Of a DNA stretch of 64,000 nt, positions 51,620 through 59,840 are shown piece after piece. Source of the DNA: Polyangiaceae bacterium (GTDB lineage Bacteria; Myxococcota_A; Polyangia; Polyangiales; Polyangiaceae); assembly GCA_020633235.1 (NCBI GenBank), contig JACKEA010000002.1, positions 372,001-436,000 of the forward strand, in the 5' to 3' direction. The position numbers were made by a program, and so were the translations under genes. The stretch's first letter is position 1; each line of letters opens with the position of its first letter. Under the pieces are notes generated by a model that was given only the letters and a program-made list of their open reading frames with translations, searched no databases and was not told the origin of the DNA.

Positions 51620-52726
51620 TCACTGGCACGGCGCGCCGCCGAACACGGCGGCGCACTCGGTCGCGTCGCCCGCAAGGGCGCGGCTCGCGTGGAGCAACCG
51701 GCACTGCACGGTGGCGCCGCTGGCGGTCGGGCTGGCGATGGCGTACTTGGAGTCTGCCGTGTGCCCGTCGATGCTGGCACACTCCGTGAGGCACGCCGCG
51801 TCGTCCGTGAACGCCGTGTCGAAGTCCGCGGGGCACGCCGCCTTCGCCAGCCGGCAGTAGGAGACGCAATTGCCGAAGGACGCGCCACTGTCCTGCCCGC
51901 AGTGCCCGTCGCCCCCAGGTCCTGCGTGATTGCAGTGCACCGCGGGATCCGCGACGGCGTTGTACGCGTGATACAGCCGACAGCCGGCGGTGTTCTCCGT
52001 GGTGTCGCCCACGGTGCCGGTCTCCAGCGCCGCGCACACCGCCTTGCACTCGGCTTCGTCGTCGTACACCGCCACGTTGCCCTGGCACGCGACCATGGTC
52101 ACGCGGCAGTAGTCGTCGCAGTTCAGCGGCTGCGTCAGGGGGTCCTGACAGCTCGAGTCGCGCGGCAGGATCGCCGCGTTGGCGCACTCCGCGGGGTCCA
52201 GCGTGGCGCGCACGGCCGCCGCCACGCGACACTCGAGGGTATCGCCCGTGGCGAGCGACGCGAGGTCGTAGCCGTTGGCGTTGCTGAGCGCCTGGCAGCT
52301 CGCTTCGCAATCCTTGATGTTGTCGAGCTGTCCGGGGCAGACGGCGGTCAGCAGTGAGCAGTAGCCCTTGCAGGTGCTGCCGCAGGTGCCCGCGCCGTAG
52401 GGTCCGGCCGCGGCGCAGTAGGTCACCGGCTCGCCGGTTTCCACGGCCAGCTTGGCCTGCGCCGCGCGGCACTGCAGGCTGTTGGCCAGCGCCGCCTCGC
52501 CGTCCGGCAGCTTGCCGCACACGCTGATGCAGGCGTCCCGGGACGGATACATGGCGTTCGCGCCGCTGCACGCGCTCATGATGTCGTCGCAGTAGGCCTC
52601 GCACTCCGCACTGCCGGTGATCTGCGGCTGAAAGGTGCGGTCCTCGATGCCGGCGATGGACTGGCAGCCGCCCAGGGCGGCCAGCGCGGCGAACCAACCC
52701 AAAATGAAAATCGAAGCCCGGCGCAT
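51620..52726 (-). CDS. Cys-rich lipoprotein with repeated modules
   Basis: A 368-residue lipoprotein (signal MRRASIFILGWFAALAALGGC, lipobox LGGC at Cys21). The mature part consists of about three homologous modules of roughly 100-110 residues, each with the order CxxYC...C...C...C (for example CEAYCDDIMSAC, CKGYCSLLTAVC, CDDYCRVTMVAC, CVSYCRLAKAAC). Each is followed by a QCRLLHA- or ECRVAAA-like helix. More than 25 cysteines suggest dense disulfides. It shares no obvious similarity with the two Gly-rich lipoproteins at 12-13.5 kb. The start overlaps the next gene's stop by a single base. Confidence 0.82.
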   Translation of the reverse strand: MRRASIFILGWFAALAALGGCQSIAGIEDRTFQPQITGSAECEAYCDDIMSACSGANAMYPSRDACISVCGKLPDGEAALANSLQCRAAQAKLAVETGEPVTYCAAAGPYGAGTCGSTCKGYCSLLTAVCPGQLDNIKDCEASCQALSNANGYDLASLATGDTLECRVAAAVRATLDPAECANAAILPRDSSCQDPLTQPLNCDDYCRVTMVACQGNVAVYDDEAECKAVCAALETGTVGDTTENTAGCRLYHAYNAVADPAVHCNHAGPGGDGHCGQDSGASFGNCVSYCRLAKAACPADFDTAFTDDAACLTECASIDGHTADSKYAIASPTASGATVQCRLLHASRALAGDATECAAVFGGAPCQ

Positions 52727-53784
52727 CAGAAGCGACCTCCTACGAGCACGCTCGCCTGCCGAGGACCGACGGCTGGCGCCACCCGAATCGCCGTGTCGCT
52801 CTTGGAAGGCGCCGTGAGGAACAGCACGACGCCACCGACCAGCGCCGCGCCCCCCACGGCGAAGGCAATGTTGGATACCGTGGCCGCCTTCTTGGCGTCG
52901 TCCGTCAGGGATACGCCTTCTTGATCGTCACACACGGTGCCGCGGGGGCAGTGGCTCTTGGCGTCGTCGTTCTTGCTGATGGCGTCCAGTCCGAAGAACG
53001 TGCCCACGCCGATGCCGACCAACCCAACGCCGCCCACCACCAAGCCGATGGTGCGCTGCGAGGCGCCGGGATCTTCGTCGCGGGTGCCTTGATCGGGCCC
53101 CGGCGTCGCAGGAGGCGGCGTGACGGGGATGGGCGCCGGGGGCGGCTCCGCCGGGGGCGGCGGCTCTTCGGGCGGCGCCGCTTGGCTCGGGTCCGCCTCG
53201 AGCTTCGGGATGTCGACGGACTCCGTCGCGGCGTTCGCGGCCACCGTCACGGTGGTCTCGAAGGGCTTGTAGCCCGGGGCGCTGGCACGCACCGTGTACT
53301 GTCCGGCGTCCACCGGCACGGCCACGCCCCACAGCCCCTTGAGCACGTCTTCTTTGCCGCGCGTGATGGTCAGTCCATCGATGCCGTCGTTGTCCTTGGC
53401 GACGACCACCGTCAGCTTGCTCAGCCGGGGCTCGAGCAGTGCCGCGCGCTTTTCCCCCGCGCGGGCGCGATCCATCTGCCCGGCTTCCCGAGCTTCCGAA
53501 GCACCTTCGCGGAACGTGGCCCAGGCGCTGGCCAGCTTGCCCACCCGCTCGTAGCAGTCCGCCAGGTACAGCAGCGTCCCGATGGCGGGATCGATGCGTT
53601 GGCTCTGCTCGAACTTGGTGCAGGCCTCTGCAAAGTCCTTCTTCTTCATCAACGCCTGGGCTTGATCGAAGAGCGCCTCCGCAGCGGCCTTGTCCGCCGC
53701 CGAGGTCTGCGCCTCTCCCCGTGCCGATAGCGTCAATCCAAAGCTAAGCGCGAGCGCTGCCGCGAGGCTCCTCTTCGTCAACAC
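52726..53784 (-). CDS. Exported TPR-like/PEGA-like protein with a membrane-spanning end
   Basis: About 352 aa from the GTG at 53784, which has an AAAGGGAAA Shine-Dalgarno-like stretch and avoids overlap with the upstream kinase gene. An ATG-free extension to 53904 is less likely. The signal peptide (AALALSFGLTLSARGEAQ) is followed by TPR-like helices (about 25-120) and a PEGA-like beta domain (VDAGQYTVRASAPGYKPFET). A Pro-rich linker and then two hydrophobic helices follow (GLVVGGVGLVGIGVGTFFG, and AVGGAALVGGVVLFLTA). Proteins of this layout commonly accompany myxobacterial Ser/Thr kinases. It sits 16 bp downstream of one. Confidence 0.82.
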   Translation of the reverse strand: MLTKRSLAAALALSFGLTLSARGEAQTSAADKAAAEALFDQAQALMKKKDFAEACTKFEQSQRIDPAIGTLLYLADCYERVGKLASAWATFREGASEAREAGQMDRARAGEKRAALLEPRLSKLTVVVAKDNDGIDGLTITRGKEDVLKGLWGVAVPVDAGQYTVRASAPGYKPFETTVTVAANAATESVDIPKLEADPSQAAPPEEPPPPAEPPPAPIPVTPPPATPGPDQGTRDEDPGASQRTIGLVVGGVGLVGIGVGTFFGLDAISKNDDAKSHCPRGTVCDDQEGVSLTDDAKKAATVSNIAFAVGGAALVGGVVLFLTAPSKSDTAIRVAPAVGPRQASVLVGGRF

Positions 53785-53800
53785 TTTCCCTTTCGTCAGC

Positions 53801-55210
53801 TCAACGACGACCACCGAAGTCGGTGGGGACTCCGGTAGCCTTGGGTTTCGCCGGCGCCGCCGGACGAACGACGCGCGGTTTCGCCGTAACGCTGGGCTCC
53901 GCACTCGGTGCAGCGCCCGCGTCTTGTGCCTCCGGCTCCGCCGTGGGCTTCGCGGTCACCACCGGTGCGGGCTCCGCGGTCTTCACGGGCGCGGCCGGCT
54001 CCGCCGGAGCGGGCGGCTCCGGCTGAGCCGCGGCCTTGCCGCTGGGCTCGGCCACGGCAGTGGTGCGCGTCGCGCCAAAGGCCACCAGCCCGAGCACCAC
54101 CACGCCACTCGCCGCCACCGCCGGGATCCAACGCCGGGATCGCTTCGGGGGAAGCGTCGGCTCGACGGGATCCCCCGTCTTGCCCCAGGACGCCTGGGTC
54201 GACGAGCCGCTGTGCGCGGTCACCGGCGCGCCTTCCCCGGTCTTGGGACCGGACACGATGGTGAGGGGCTCGTCGGTGCTCAGCCGGAGATCCGCGCTCG
54301 AGAGCATGCGGGACGCGCGCTCCAGGTGAACGCGCATGCTCGGCGGACCGAAGGGGCCGATGGCCGTGAGCAGCTCGCTGACGCTGGAATAGCGCTTGGT
54401 GCGGTCCTTTTGCAGGGCGCCGAGGATCGCTTGCTCCAGCGCCGGGGGCACGTCGTTTCGGAAATCCGACAGCGGCGGCGGCGCGTCGTGGAGCAGCGCC
54501 GAGCACAACATGGGCAAGGACTCGCCGACGTAGGGCGGACGCCCGGCGAGCAGCTGGAACAGGATCACGCCCAGGGACCAGATGTCCGTGCGCGCGTCCA
54601 CACCCTTGGCGGAGTGCATCTGCTCCGGCGACATGTACAGCGGCGAGCCGATCAGCGCGGCAGTGCTGGTGAGCGCCAGATCCGCCATGGAGCCACCGTT
54701 CACGGATTTCGAGATGCCGAAATCGAGCACCTTCACCAAGCGCGAGCCGTCCGCACGCTGGTGCAAGAACAGATTGGCGGGCTTCAGGTCGCGATGAATG
54801 ATGCCCGCGACGTGCGCTTCTGCCACGGCCTCGGAAGCTTGCATCACCCAGCCGACGGCTTCTTCCACCGGCAGCGTGCCGCGACTCACGAGCTCGTCCG
54901 CGAGATCGTTGCCCGAGAGGTATTCCATCACCATGTACGGCACGCCGGACTCCGAGGTGCCCACGTCCAACACGCGCGCCACGTGCTCGCTGGTGATCTT
55001 CACCGCCGCGCGGGCTTCCCGGCGGAAGCGCTCCGCGGCGTCCCGGTGCTCGGCAATTTCCGGGAGCAGGAACTTCACGGCGACGCGCTGATCGAGCTCG
55101 ACGTGGCGCGCTGCCACGACCACACCCATGCCGCCTTCCCCCAGGATCTGTTCGACGCGGTACTTACCCCCCGCGATCAGATCCCCCTCTGCTACAGGTG
55201 CTAGTCCCAT
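53801..55210 (-). CDS. Ser/Thr protein kinase, membrane anchored
   Basis: About 469 aa from the ATG at 55210; a GTG at 55219 is also possible. The kinase domain spans about 18-290 with G-loop GEGGMG (24-29), VAVK Lys46, HRDLKPAN (139-146), DFG (163-165) and SPLYMSPEQM. All catalytic residues are present. A Ser/Thr-rich juxtamembrane part and one membrane helix (about 350-372) follow. The C-terminal tail is very Ala/Pro-rich (AAQPEPPAPAEPAAPVKT). It lies between a barrel-protein gene upstream and the PEGA-like protein gene 16 bp downstream, all leftward. Confidence 0.92.
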   Translation of the reverse strand: MGLAPVAEGDLIAGGKYRVEQILGEGGMGVVVAARHVELDQRVAVKFLLPEIAEHRDAAERFRREARAAVKITSEHVARVLDVGTSESGVPYMVMEYLSGNDLADELVSRGTLPVEEAVGWVMQASEAVAEAHVAGIIHRDLKPANLFLHQRADGSRLVKVLDFGISKSVNGGSMADLALTSTAALIGSPLYMSPEQMHSAKGVDARTDIWSLGVILFQLLAGRPPYVGESLPMLCSALLHDAPPPLSDFRNDVPPALEQAILGALQKDRTKRYSSVSELLTAIGPFGPPSMRVHLERASRMLSSADLRLSTDEPLTIVSGPKTGEGAPVTAHSGSSTQASWGKTGDPVEPTLPPKRSRRWIPAVAASGVVVLGLVAFGATRTTAVAEPSGKAAAQPEPPAPAEPAAPVKTAEPAPVVTAKPTAEPEAQDAGAAPSAEPSVTAKPRVVRPAAPAKPKATGVPTDFGGRR

Positions 55211-55267
55211 CGTGCGCACTTTAGCCGAAATGACGACAGTCAGCGAGCATCACGGGGAAACGGATTT

Positions 55268-55828
55268 TCAGTGGCGCTCGTCTTCCGGGCGATACGCCGG
55301 AAACGTATTTTTCCACCAGCTCTCGCCGCTTCGCCGATAGACGGTGAGCCGAGCGAGGTCGATTCCAATGACGCCGGAGTAGCTCTGGGCCTCGTGAGTG
55401 CCTCGTCCGGCCGTGGCCACCAGGGTGACGCCCCAGGGTGCCCCCAAGACCAGCGAGCCCTGCACGCCGGTGGACTGCTGCCCCCACCAGCGCTGATAGC
55501 CGCCCAGGTCGATGGCCGCGCCCCAGTCGCCGTTCACGAAGCCATGGGTGGCAGTGCGGACACTGACGCCCACGTCGGTCCCCAGGCCGAAATGCGTCTG
55601 CCAGTTGAAAAGGCCGCCCACGATCACGTCGCCCCCGGGCGGCGTCCCCACGCCGGTGTCCAGCTTGAGGGACAGCTTCTGCTCGGTGCTCTGGCTGCCG
55701 AACTTGGTCCAGGAGGGACCCGTACCGACGAACAGCCAGCTCGACGTATCCGCGCTGGCGACCGCCGGCCAGGTGGTGACGAGCGCAAAGGCGAGCGCCA
55801 GCAGGCGGGGGTGGGCAATGCGCGTCAC
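55268..55828 (-). CDS. Predicted small outer-membrane or exported beta-strand protein
   Basis: About 186 aa from the GTG at 55828; a GTG at 55876 would lengthen the N-terminus. The signal peptide RLLALAFALVTTWPAVASA is clear. The mature sequence has repeated strands (WLFVGTGPSWTKFG, DVIVGGLFNWQTHFGLGTDV, GVQGSLVLGAPWGVTLVATA and GVIGIDLARLTVYR) with many Trp and Gly, as in small barrel proteins. No known family was recognised. It lies between an alpha/beta-hydrolase and a kinase gene on the same strand. Confidence 0.7.
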   Translation of the reverse strand: MTRIAHPRLLALAFALVTTWPAVASADTSSWLFVGTGPSWTKFGSQSTEQKLSLKLDTGVGTPPGGDVIVGGLFNWQTHFGLGTDVGVSVRTATHGFVNGDWGAAIDLGGYQRWWGQQSTGVQGSLVLGAPWGVTLVATAGRGTHEAQSYSGVIGIDLARLTVYRRSGESWWKNTFPAYRPEDERH

Positions 55829-55876
55829 GCGCGCGGAGCTACCACGCCCGCCCTTGGGCAGGCAACCACCGTCCAC

Positions 55877-56575
55877 TCAGCTGCTGCGAAATGCCCGAAC
55901 CTGGCTCGCCACCGCGGCGAGCGCCCGCGGGTGGTAGAGCAGGGCGTTGTGGCCGCAGTCGTCGATCACGAGGCGCTCCCCGTGGCGATAGCCGACCACC
56001 CCGGTCACGGTGTCCTCGCTGCCCACAATCGACAAGTGCGGCACCGCCGGGTTCGGATGCTCTTCCAGCCGCCGGAGCACGCGGCTGTCCGGCGAGATGT
56101 CGCGGCCGGCGGCGTTCGGCATCAGCCGCGCGCGGTGGGTTCCGCGGAAAGGCGAGCCCATGGAGATGGACTGCACGATGCGTGGATCGCCCCCCAGCTC
56201 CTGCACGAACCAACGCGCCACGATGCCGCCCATGCTGTGGCCCACCAGGTGGATGTGAGCGTCCGACGGAATGTCCGCGATCAGGGCGCCGAGCTGCCGC
56301 GCGATCTGATGCACCCCGCGACCCGGCGCATAGGTGAACGACGCCGTGTGCGAGTCCGTCTCGCTCTCCACGTGCATGCGCAGCGGCCGCAGCACGCCGG
56401 CCGTGGCGAACAGCCCGTGGATCACCACCACCACGTGATCCCCTGGTAGCGCATGCGTGGGCGCCGAGGGAGACATGTCACGATGGAGCAGCGACGCTTG
56501 TCGTGCGTACGCGAGCGCTTCTCGCCCGAAGGCCGTCAGCGAACGCAGGCGCGAGGACTCGATCATGGACTCCAT
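55877..56575 (-). CDS. Alpha/beta hydrolase (lipase-like)
   Basis: About 232 aa from the ATG at 56575; an ATG at 56566 is three residues later. The core has VVVVIHGLFATAG, HIHLVGHSMGGIVARWFVQE (nucleophile Ser in GHSMG), SISMGSPFRGTHRARL and the C-terminal VIDDCGHNALLYHP (catalytic His in CGHN). The Asp is probably in SIVGSEDTVTG. The triad is present. The fold resembles cytosolic PGAP1-like or triacylglycerol lipases. The open frame to 56908 is a shadow of the thioesterase gene. It is divergent from the thioesterase gene with a 48-bp spacer. Confidence 0.87.
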   Translation of the reverse strand: MESMIESSRLRSLTAFGREALAYARQASLLHRDMSPSAPTHALPGDHVVVVIHGLFATAGVLRPLRMHVESETDSHTASFTYAPGRGVHQIARQLGALIADIPSDAHIHLVGHSMGGIVARWFVQELGGDPRIVQSISMGSPFRGTHRARLMPNAAGRDISPDSRVLRRLEEHPNPAVPHLSIVGSEDTVTGVVGYRHGERLVIDDCGHNALLYHPRALAAVASQVRAFRSS

Positions 56576-56623
56576 GGATCTAGCGCAATTCGGCCACTCG
56601 TGACAGTTTCGGACGCCGCCCCC

Positions 56624-57028
56624 ATGACTCCGCCTGCGAACGCCCATACGCACCGCTTCACCGTGCCCACCTCGGACATCGACGAGCTCGGCCACGTGGG
56701 CAACGTGAGCTGGGTGCGCTGGGTCAACGAGGCCGCCACCGAGCATTCCCGCTCCGTGGGACTGGATCTCGCCGCCTACAAGGAGCTTGGCCTCCTGTGG
56801 GTCGTGCGCAAGCACGAGATCGAGTACCTCGGCTCCGCCTTCGCTGGAGAAGAGCTCGAGGCCGCCACCTGGGTCGACTCCATCAAGGGCGCCACCTCGC
56901 TGCGGCAAACGCGGTTCTACCGCGACGGCAAGCTGCTCTGCCGCGCGGCCACCACCTGGGTGCTGCTGAGCATCGCCACCGGCCGCCCCACGCGCGTGCC
57001 CCCCGAGCTGCTCGCCCGCTACGCTTGA
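56624..57028 (+). CDS. Acyl-CoA thioesterase (hot-dog fold, 4-HBT type)
   Basis: A 134-residue single hot-dog domain. TSDIDELGHVGNVSWVRWVN is the 4-hydroxybenzoyl-CoA thioesterase-type active-site segment (D-x-D-x-x-G-H-V-N-N, here with GNV), followed by helix EAATEHSRSVGLD. Family enzymes release CoA from acyl or aryl thioesters. The substrate cannot be inferred. The ATG at 56624 gives the usual length. The stop is followed directly by a copy of the dispersed motif in the 21-bp junction with the DUF3501 gene. Confidence 0.88.
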   Translation: MTPPANAHTHRFTVPTSDIDELGHVGNVSWVRWVNEAATEHSRSVGLDLAAYKELGLLWVVRKHEIEYLGSAFAGEELEAATWVDSIKGATSLRQTRFYRDGKLLCRAATTWVLLSIATGRPTRVPPELLARYA

Positions 57029-57047
57029 TTGTCGGTCCGCCGCGGAA
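57029..57047 (+). repeat. Dispersed motif copy filling a 21-bp convergent junction
   Basis: TTGTCGGTCCGCCGCGGAA begins right after the thioesterase stop and ends 2 bp before the DUF3501 stop codon. It occupies the whole junction and is a perfect consensus copy. Confidence 0.65.
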
Positions 57048-57049
57048 CC

Positions 57050-57622
57050 TCAGAGCTCGTCTTTGAGGCTCGCGAGCAGGGCGCCGGCGAGTGGCGTCTC
57101 CGCGCTGTACTCGGGATGGTCCACGCCCAGACGGAGATCCGCGTCGTCCTTCTTCGCCGCGGCGGCGAGCTCGGCGCCGAGCGGAAACTTCACGTACTGC
57201 ACCGCCGTGGTGCGGTCCGTGCGATCCCCGCGCATTTCCGGGCGGCCGCTCGCGCGCGTTCCGTTCACGCTCACGTAGAAGCGCTCTTCCACGCCGGCCA
57301 GCGCCTCGAGGGCGCGATCCCGCTCTTCCTTGTCGGCGTACTCCACGAACACCGTGACGGACAGCTCGCCATCGGCGGGCACCAGCGTGTTGTACGTCTC
57401 GAGCTCGTGCAACACGGCCTTCTCCTGCGTGATGCGCTCGGTGCGCAACATCTCCTGGATCTGGAACAGCACCGTGTCGCGGTTCTCGAACAGCACGGTC
57501 ATGTGATCCCCGAGGGGCACGCGCCGGCTCTTCTTCTCTTCGATGACCCGTGCTCGAAAGCGCTCACGGATCTCTTCGTAAGCGCCGAGGTCCAGTAGCT
57601 CGTTTCTGTGCACGGGTTTCAT
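57050..57622 (-). CDS. DUF3501 family protein
   Basis: About 190 aa from the ATG at 57622. The N-terminal KPVHRNELLDLGAYEEIRER, with RRVPLGDHMTVLFENRDTVLFQIQEM (in parts), is the hallmark of DUF3501. VQYVKFPLGAE and VDHPEYSAETPL are near the C-terminus. The family has no known activity. In many aerobic bacteria its gene follows those for a rubrerythrin and an Fe-S oxidoreductase, exactly the order seen here. This supports a joint role in redox or peroxide stress. The start codon overlaps the stop region of the Fe-S gene. Confidence 0.9.
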   Translation of the reverse strand: MKPVHRNELLDLGAYEEIRERFRARVIEEKKSRRVPLGDHMTVLFENRDTVLFQIQEMLRTERITQEKAVLHELETYNTLVPADGELSVTVFVEYADKEERDRALEALAGVEERFYVSVNGTRASGRPEMRGDRTDRTTAVQYVKFPLGAELAAAAKKDDADLRLGVDHPEYSAETPLAGALLASLKDEL

Positions 57623-57623
57623 C

Positions 57624-58994
57624 TCAGCTCTCCTCTGCTTCGGGGTCACGCGGCGCCGGCCGCGGCCGACCGGGTGTGAGCCCGTAGGCCTCCGCCAGCG
57701 CGACGATGGGATGCAGCGCCGTCGTGCGGTTCTCCTTCAAGATGCGGAGCCCCGCCAGGTTGCAATCCGTGACGATGGCGTCCGGAGCGTCGTCCTCGGG
57801 CGACAGCGCCTTGGCCATGCGCTTCGCGTAGCGCACGCCCTCGTCATAGTACGCGGCCTTCATGCCCCAGGTTCCGTCCACGGCGCTGCAGCGCTCCACG
57901 ATGCGCACCTCGGTGTCCGGCAGCTGATTCAGGATGCGAGCGCCGGGGATCGCGATCTTCTGCGCTCGGAGGTGGCAGGCCGCGTGGTACGCCACGTTGC
58001 CGAAGCCCCGCTCGAAGTCCTTGTTCAGCTTCTTTTCCCGGCGGAGGCCGTCCAAGAACTCCATCAAGTCCAGCGTGGCGGCGGCGACCTCCGCGGCCTC
58101 CGGCGTGCCCAGGTAGAGCGGCCACTCCTTCTTCATGGTGTAGCCGCAGGTCGGCCCCGGGACGACGATCTTGTGGCCCTGCCGCACCAGCGGCAGCAGC
58201 GCGTCGACGTTCTGTTGCATCTTCTTCTTGGCGGCCACCACGTCGCCGCCGTCGAGGTTCGGCATGCCGCAGCAGGCGAGCGCTTCCGGCACCTCCACCT
58301 CGAAGCCGTTCTTCTCCAGCACCAGCACGGCCGCTTCGGGAACGTCCGGGAAGTTGTACTCGCCGTAGCAGGTCGGAAACAGCACCACCGCGCCCTCGTT
58401 GCCGGCTTCCGGCAGCGGAGCGTGCTTGCGCGCCCAAGAAGTGAACGTGTGCTCCGCCATGGGCGGCAGCGGGAACTCGGCACTGATGCCGGTGACCTTT
58501 TCCGTGACCTTGCGCGCCAGCTTGTTGGCGTTGACGAAGTTCGCCGGCTTGGCGTTGATGCCCGAGCCGAGCGCGCCGATCAAACGCGGCTCACCGAGGA
58601 TGCGATCCACCAGGGGGATGCCCTCGCGCCGCGCCCGCTGCGCTTTCTCCCGCGCCATGAGCCGCGGGAAGTCCAGCTCTTCCCGTGCGCCTTCGTCCGG
58701 CGTGTAGGGGCACTTGATGTAACAGAGCTTGCACTGCCAGCAGTGATCGCTCACCTGCGCGATGGTCTCGGCGCCGATGGTCTCGGCGCCCTGGGCCTTG
58801 CCCGCATCCACGTCGCGATCGATGGCGTCGAACAGGATGGGGAAGGAGCCGCAGTAAGTGACGCACATGCGGCACTCGTGACAGATCTGGAACGTCCGCA
58901 GGAGCTCCTGCTCCAGATCGCGCGGCTCCCAGTAGCGGGAGGAGTTGGGGTCGAAGGCGGGAGTGACGGTGGGGTTGCGCGGAATGACGCTCAT
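57624..58994 (-). CDS. Fe-S oxidoreductase (heterodisulfide-reductase-like, CCG domains)
   Basis: A 456-residue protein. Two ferredoxin-like clusters of C-x2-C-x2-C-x3-C type occur early: CHECRMCVTYC and CWQCKLCYIKCP. The C-terminal half has two CCG-type motifs (EALACCGMPNLDGGD and the H-x-A-C-H-L region in NVAYHAACHLRAQ), as in GlpC/HdrD/LldE-type electron carriers. It could pass electrons to the rubrerythrin. The ATG at 58994 is preferred. The rubrerythrin gene is about 100 bp upstream and DUF3501 is coupled downstream, all leftward. Confidence 0.92.
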   Translation of the reverse strand: MSVIPRNPTVTPAFDPNSSRYWEPRDLEQELLRTFQICHECRMCVTYCGSFPILFDAIDRDVDAGKAQGAETIGAETIAQVSDHCWQCKLCYIKCPYTPDEGAREELDFPRLMAREKAQRARREGIPLVDRILGEPRLIGALGSGINAKPANFVNANKLARKVTEKVTGISAEFPLPPMAEHTFTSWARKHAPLPEAGNEGAVVLFPTCYGEYNFPDVPEAAVLVLEKNGFEVEVPEALACCGMPNLDGGDVVAAKKKMQQNVDALLPLVRQGHKIVVPGPTCGYTMKKEWPLYLGTPEAAEVAAATLDLMEFLDGLRREKKLNKDFERGFGNVAYHAACHLRAQKIAIPGARILNQLPDTEVRIVERCSAVDGTWGMKAAYYDEGVRYAKRMAKALSPEDDAPDAIVTDCNLAGLRILKENRTTALHPIVALAEAYGLTPGRPRPAPRDPEAEES

Positions 58995-59097
58995 CGGGGT
59001 ACTCGCGGGGACAAGAGGATCTTCGAAAATCAAGAAGGCCACCGACCGCGCGCTGCGGCCGATGGCCCTCGTTACTGGCTCGGGACTGTCGCGCGAA

Positions 59098-59520
59098 TCA
59101 GTCGCCGAGCTCGTCCGATGCCTTCTTGAAACGCCCGGCGTGGCTCTTCTCCGCCTTCGCCAGGGTCTCGAACCACTCGGCGACCTCGTCGAAGCCCTCG
59201 TCACGCGCGGTCTTCGCGAAGCCCGGGTACATGGTCTCGTATTCGTAGGTCTCGCCGGCAACGGCCGAGAGCAGGTTCTTGGCGGTGTTGCCGATGGGCT
59301 TGCCGGTCGCCGGATCGCCGACCTGTTTCAAGAAGTCGAGGTGGCCGTGGGCGTGGCCCGTCTCGCCGTCCGCGGTGTCCTTGAACAGACCCGCAACGTC
59401 CGGGTAGCCCTCCACGTCCGCCACCTTCGCGAAGTACAGGTAGCGGCGGTTCGCCTGCGACTCGCCGGCAAACGCTTCTTTGAGGTTTTCGTGGGTCTTG
59501 GTTCCTTCGAGCTTGGCCAT
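59098..59520 (-). CDS. Rubrerythrin (short form, di-iron only)
   Basis: A 140-residue four-helix di-iron protein. Iron ligands are visible in ENLKEAFAGESQANRRY, DGETGHAHGHLDFL (E-x2-H), VAGETYEYE and AEKSHAGRF (E-x2-H). The C-terminal rubredoxin domain with two CxxC is missing, so an external electron donor is needed. The Fe-S protein encoded next is the candidate. Rubrerythrins reduce hydrogen peroxide. An upstream promoter-like sequence and an inverted repeat are listed separately. Confidence 0.92.
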   Translation of the reverse strand: MAKLEGTKTHENLKEAFAGESQANRRYLYFAKVADVEGYPDVAGLFKDTADGETGHAHGHLDFLKQVGDPATGKPIGNTAKNLLSAVAGETYEYETMYPGFAKTARDEGFDEVAEWFETLAKAEKSHAGRFKKASDELGD

Positions 59521-59572
59521 CTTGGTGTCGTCCTCCACACGCCGGACCCGCCGGCGGAACAGTTGGGCGCTC

Positions 59573-59600
59573 AACATAGAGAATCCCCCCGGGGGGTCAA
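59573..59600 (-). promoter_or_regulatory. Probable housekeeping-type promoter for the rubrerythrin operon
   Basis: On the minus strand TTGACC (59600-59595) and TATGTT (59578-59573) are separated by 16 nt. They resemble the -35 (TTGACA) and -10 (TATAAT) of the main sigma factor. They lie about 53-80 bp upstream of the rubrerythrin ATG. The spacer carries the 12-bp palindrome C6G6 (59585-59596). The AT-rich -10 stands out in this GC-rich region. Confidence 0.5.
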
Positions 59601-59617
59601 CCCGACTCTGTCGAATT

Positions 59618-59632
59618 TTAGAAGATGTCTAA
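59618..59632. promoter_or_regulatory. Inverted repeat TTAGA-N5-TCTAA upstream of the rubrerythrin promoter
   Basis: TTAGAAGATGTCTAA is a 5-bp inverted repeat with a 5-bp centre, in an AT-rich patch 18 bp upstream of the predicted -35. The spacing and AT character are those of operators for dimeric regulators, for example of the Fur/PerR class that often control rubrerythrin. The regulator cannot be named from the sequence. Confidence 0.4.
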
Positions 59633-59840
59633 TGCTGCGGCGCATCATTCGCGCTCCAGGGTCGGGCTCTGGCGACTGTTCCAGGGTCGCCCTCTTGGGC
59701 TCGCCGTCAAGCGCCCTGTCTCCGAGCTCGGCCTCCCGCTCCACGCCCTTCGGCCACGGCCCATTCGTTCACCCACGTCTCGGCCATGCGCTCCCGCACT
59801 CGCGCCCTCCGCGGTCCGGTCGCAACACGTCACCAACCGG

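Noticed and set aside
52726..53904. Longer start of the PEGA-like protein at 53904
   Set aside because: It would overlap the end of the kinase gene by more than 100 bp and place an Arg-rich stretch before the signal peptide. The GTG at 53784 fits better.
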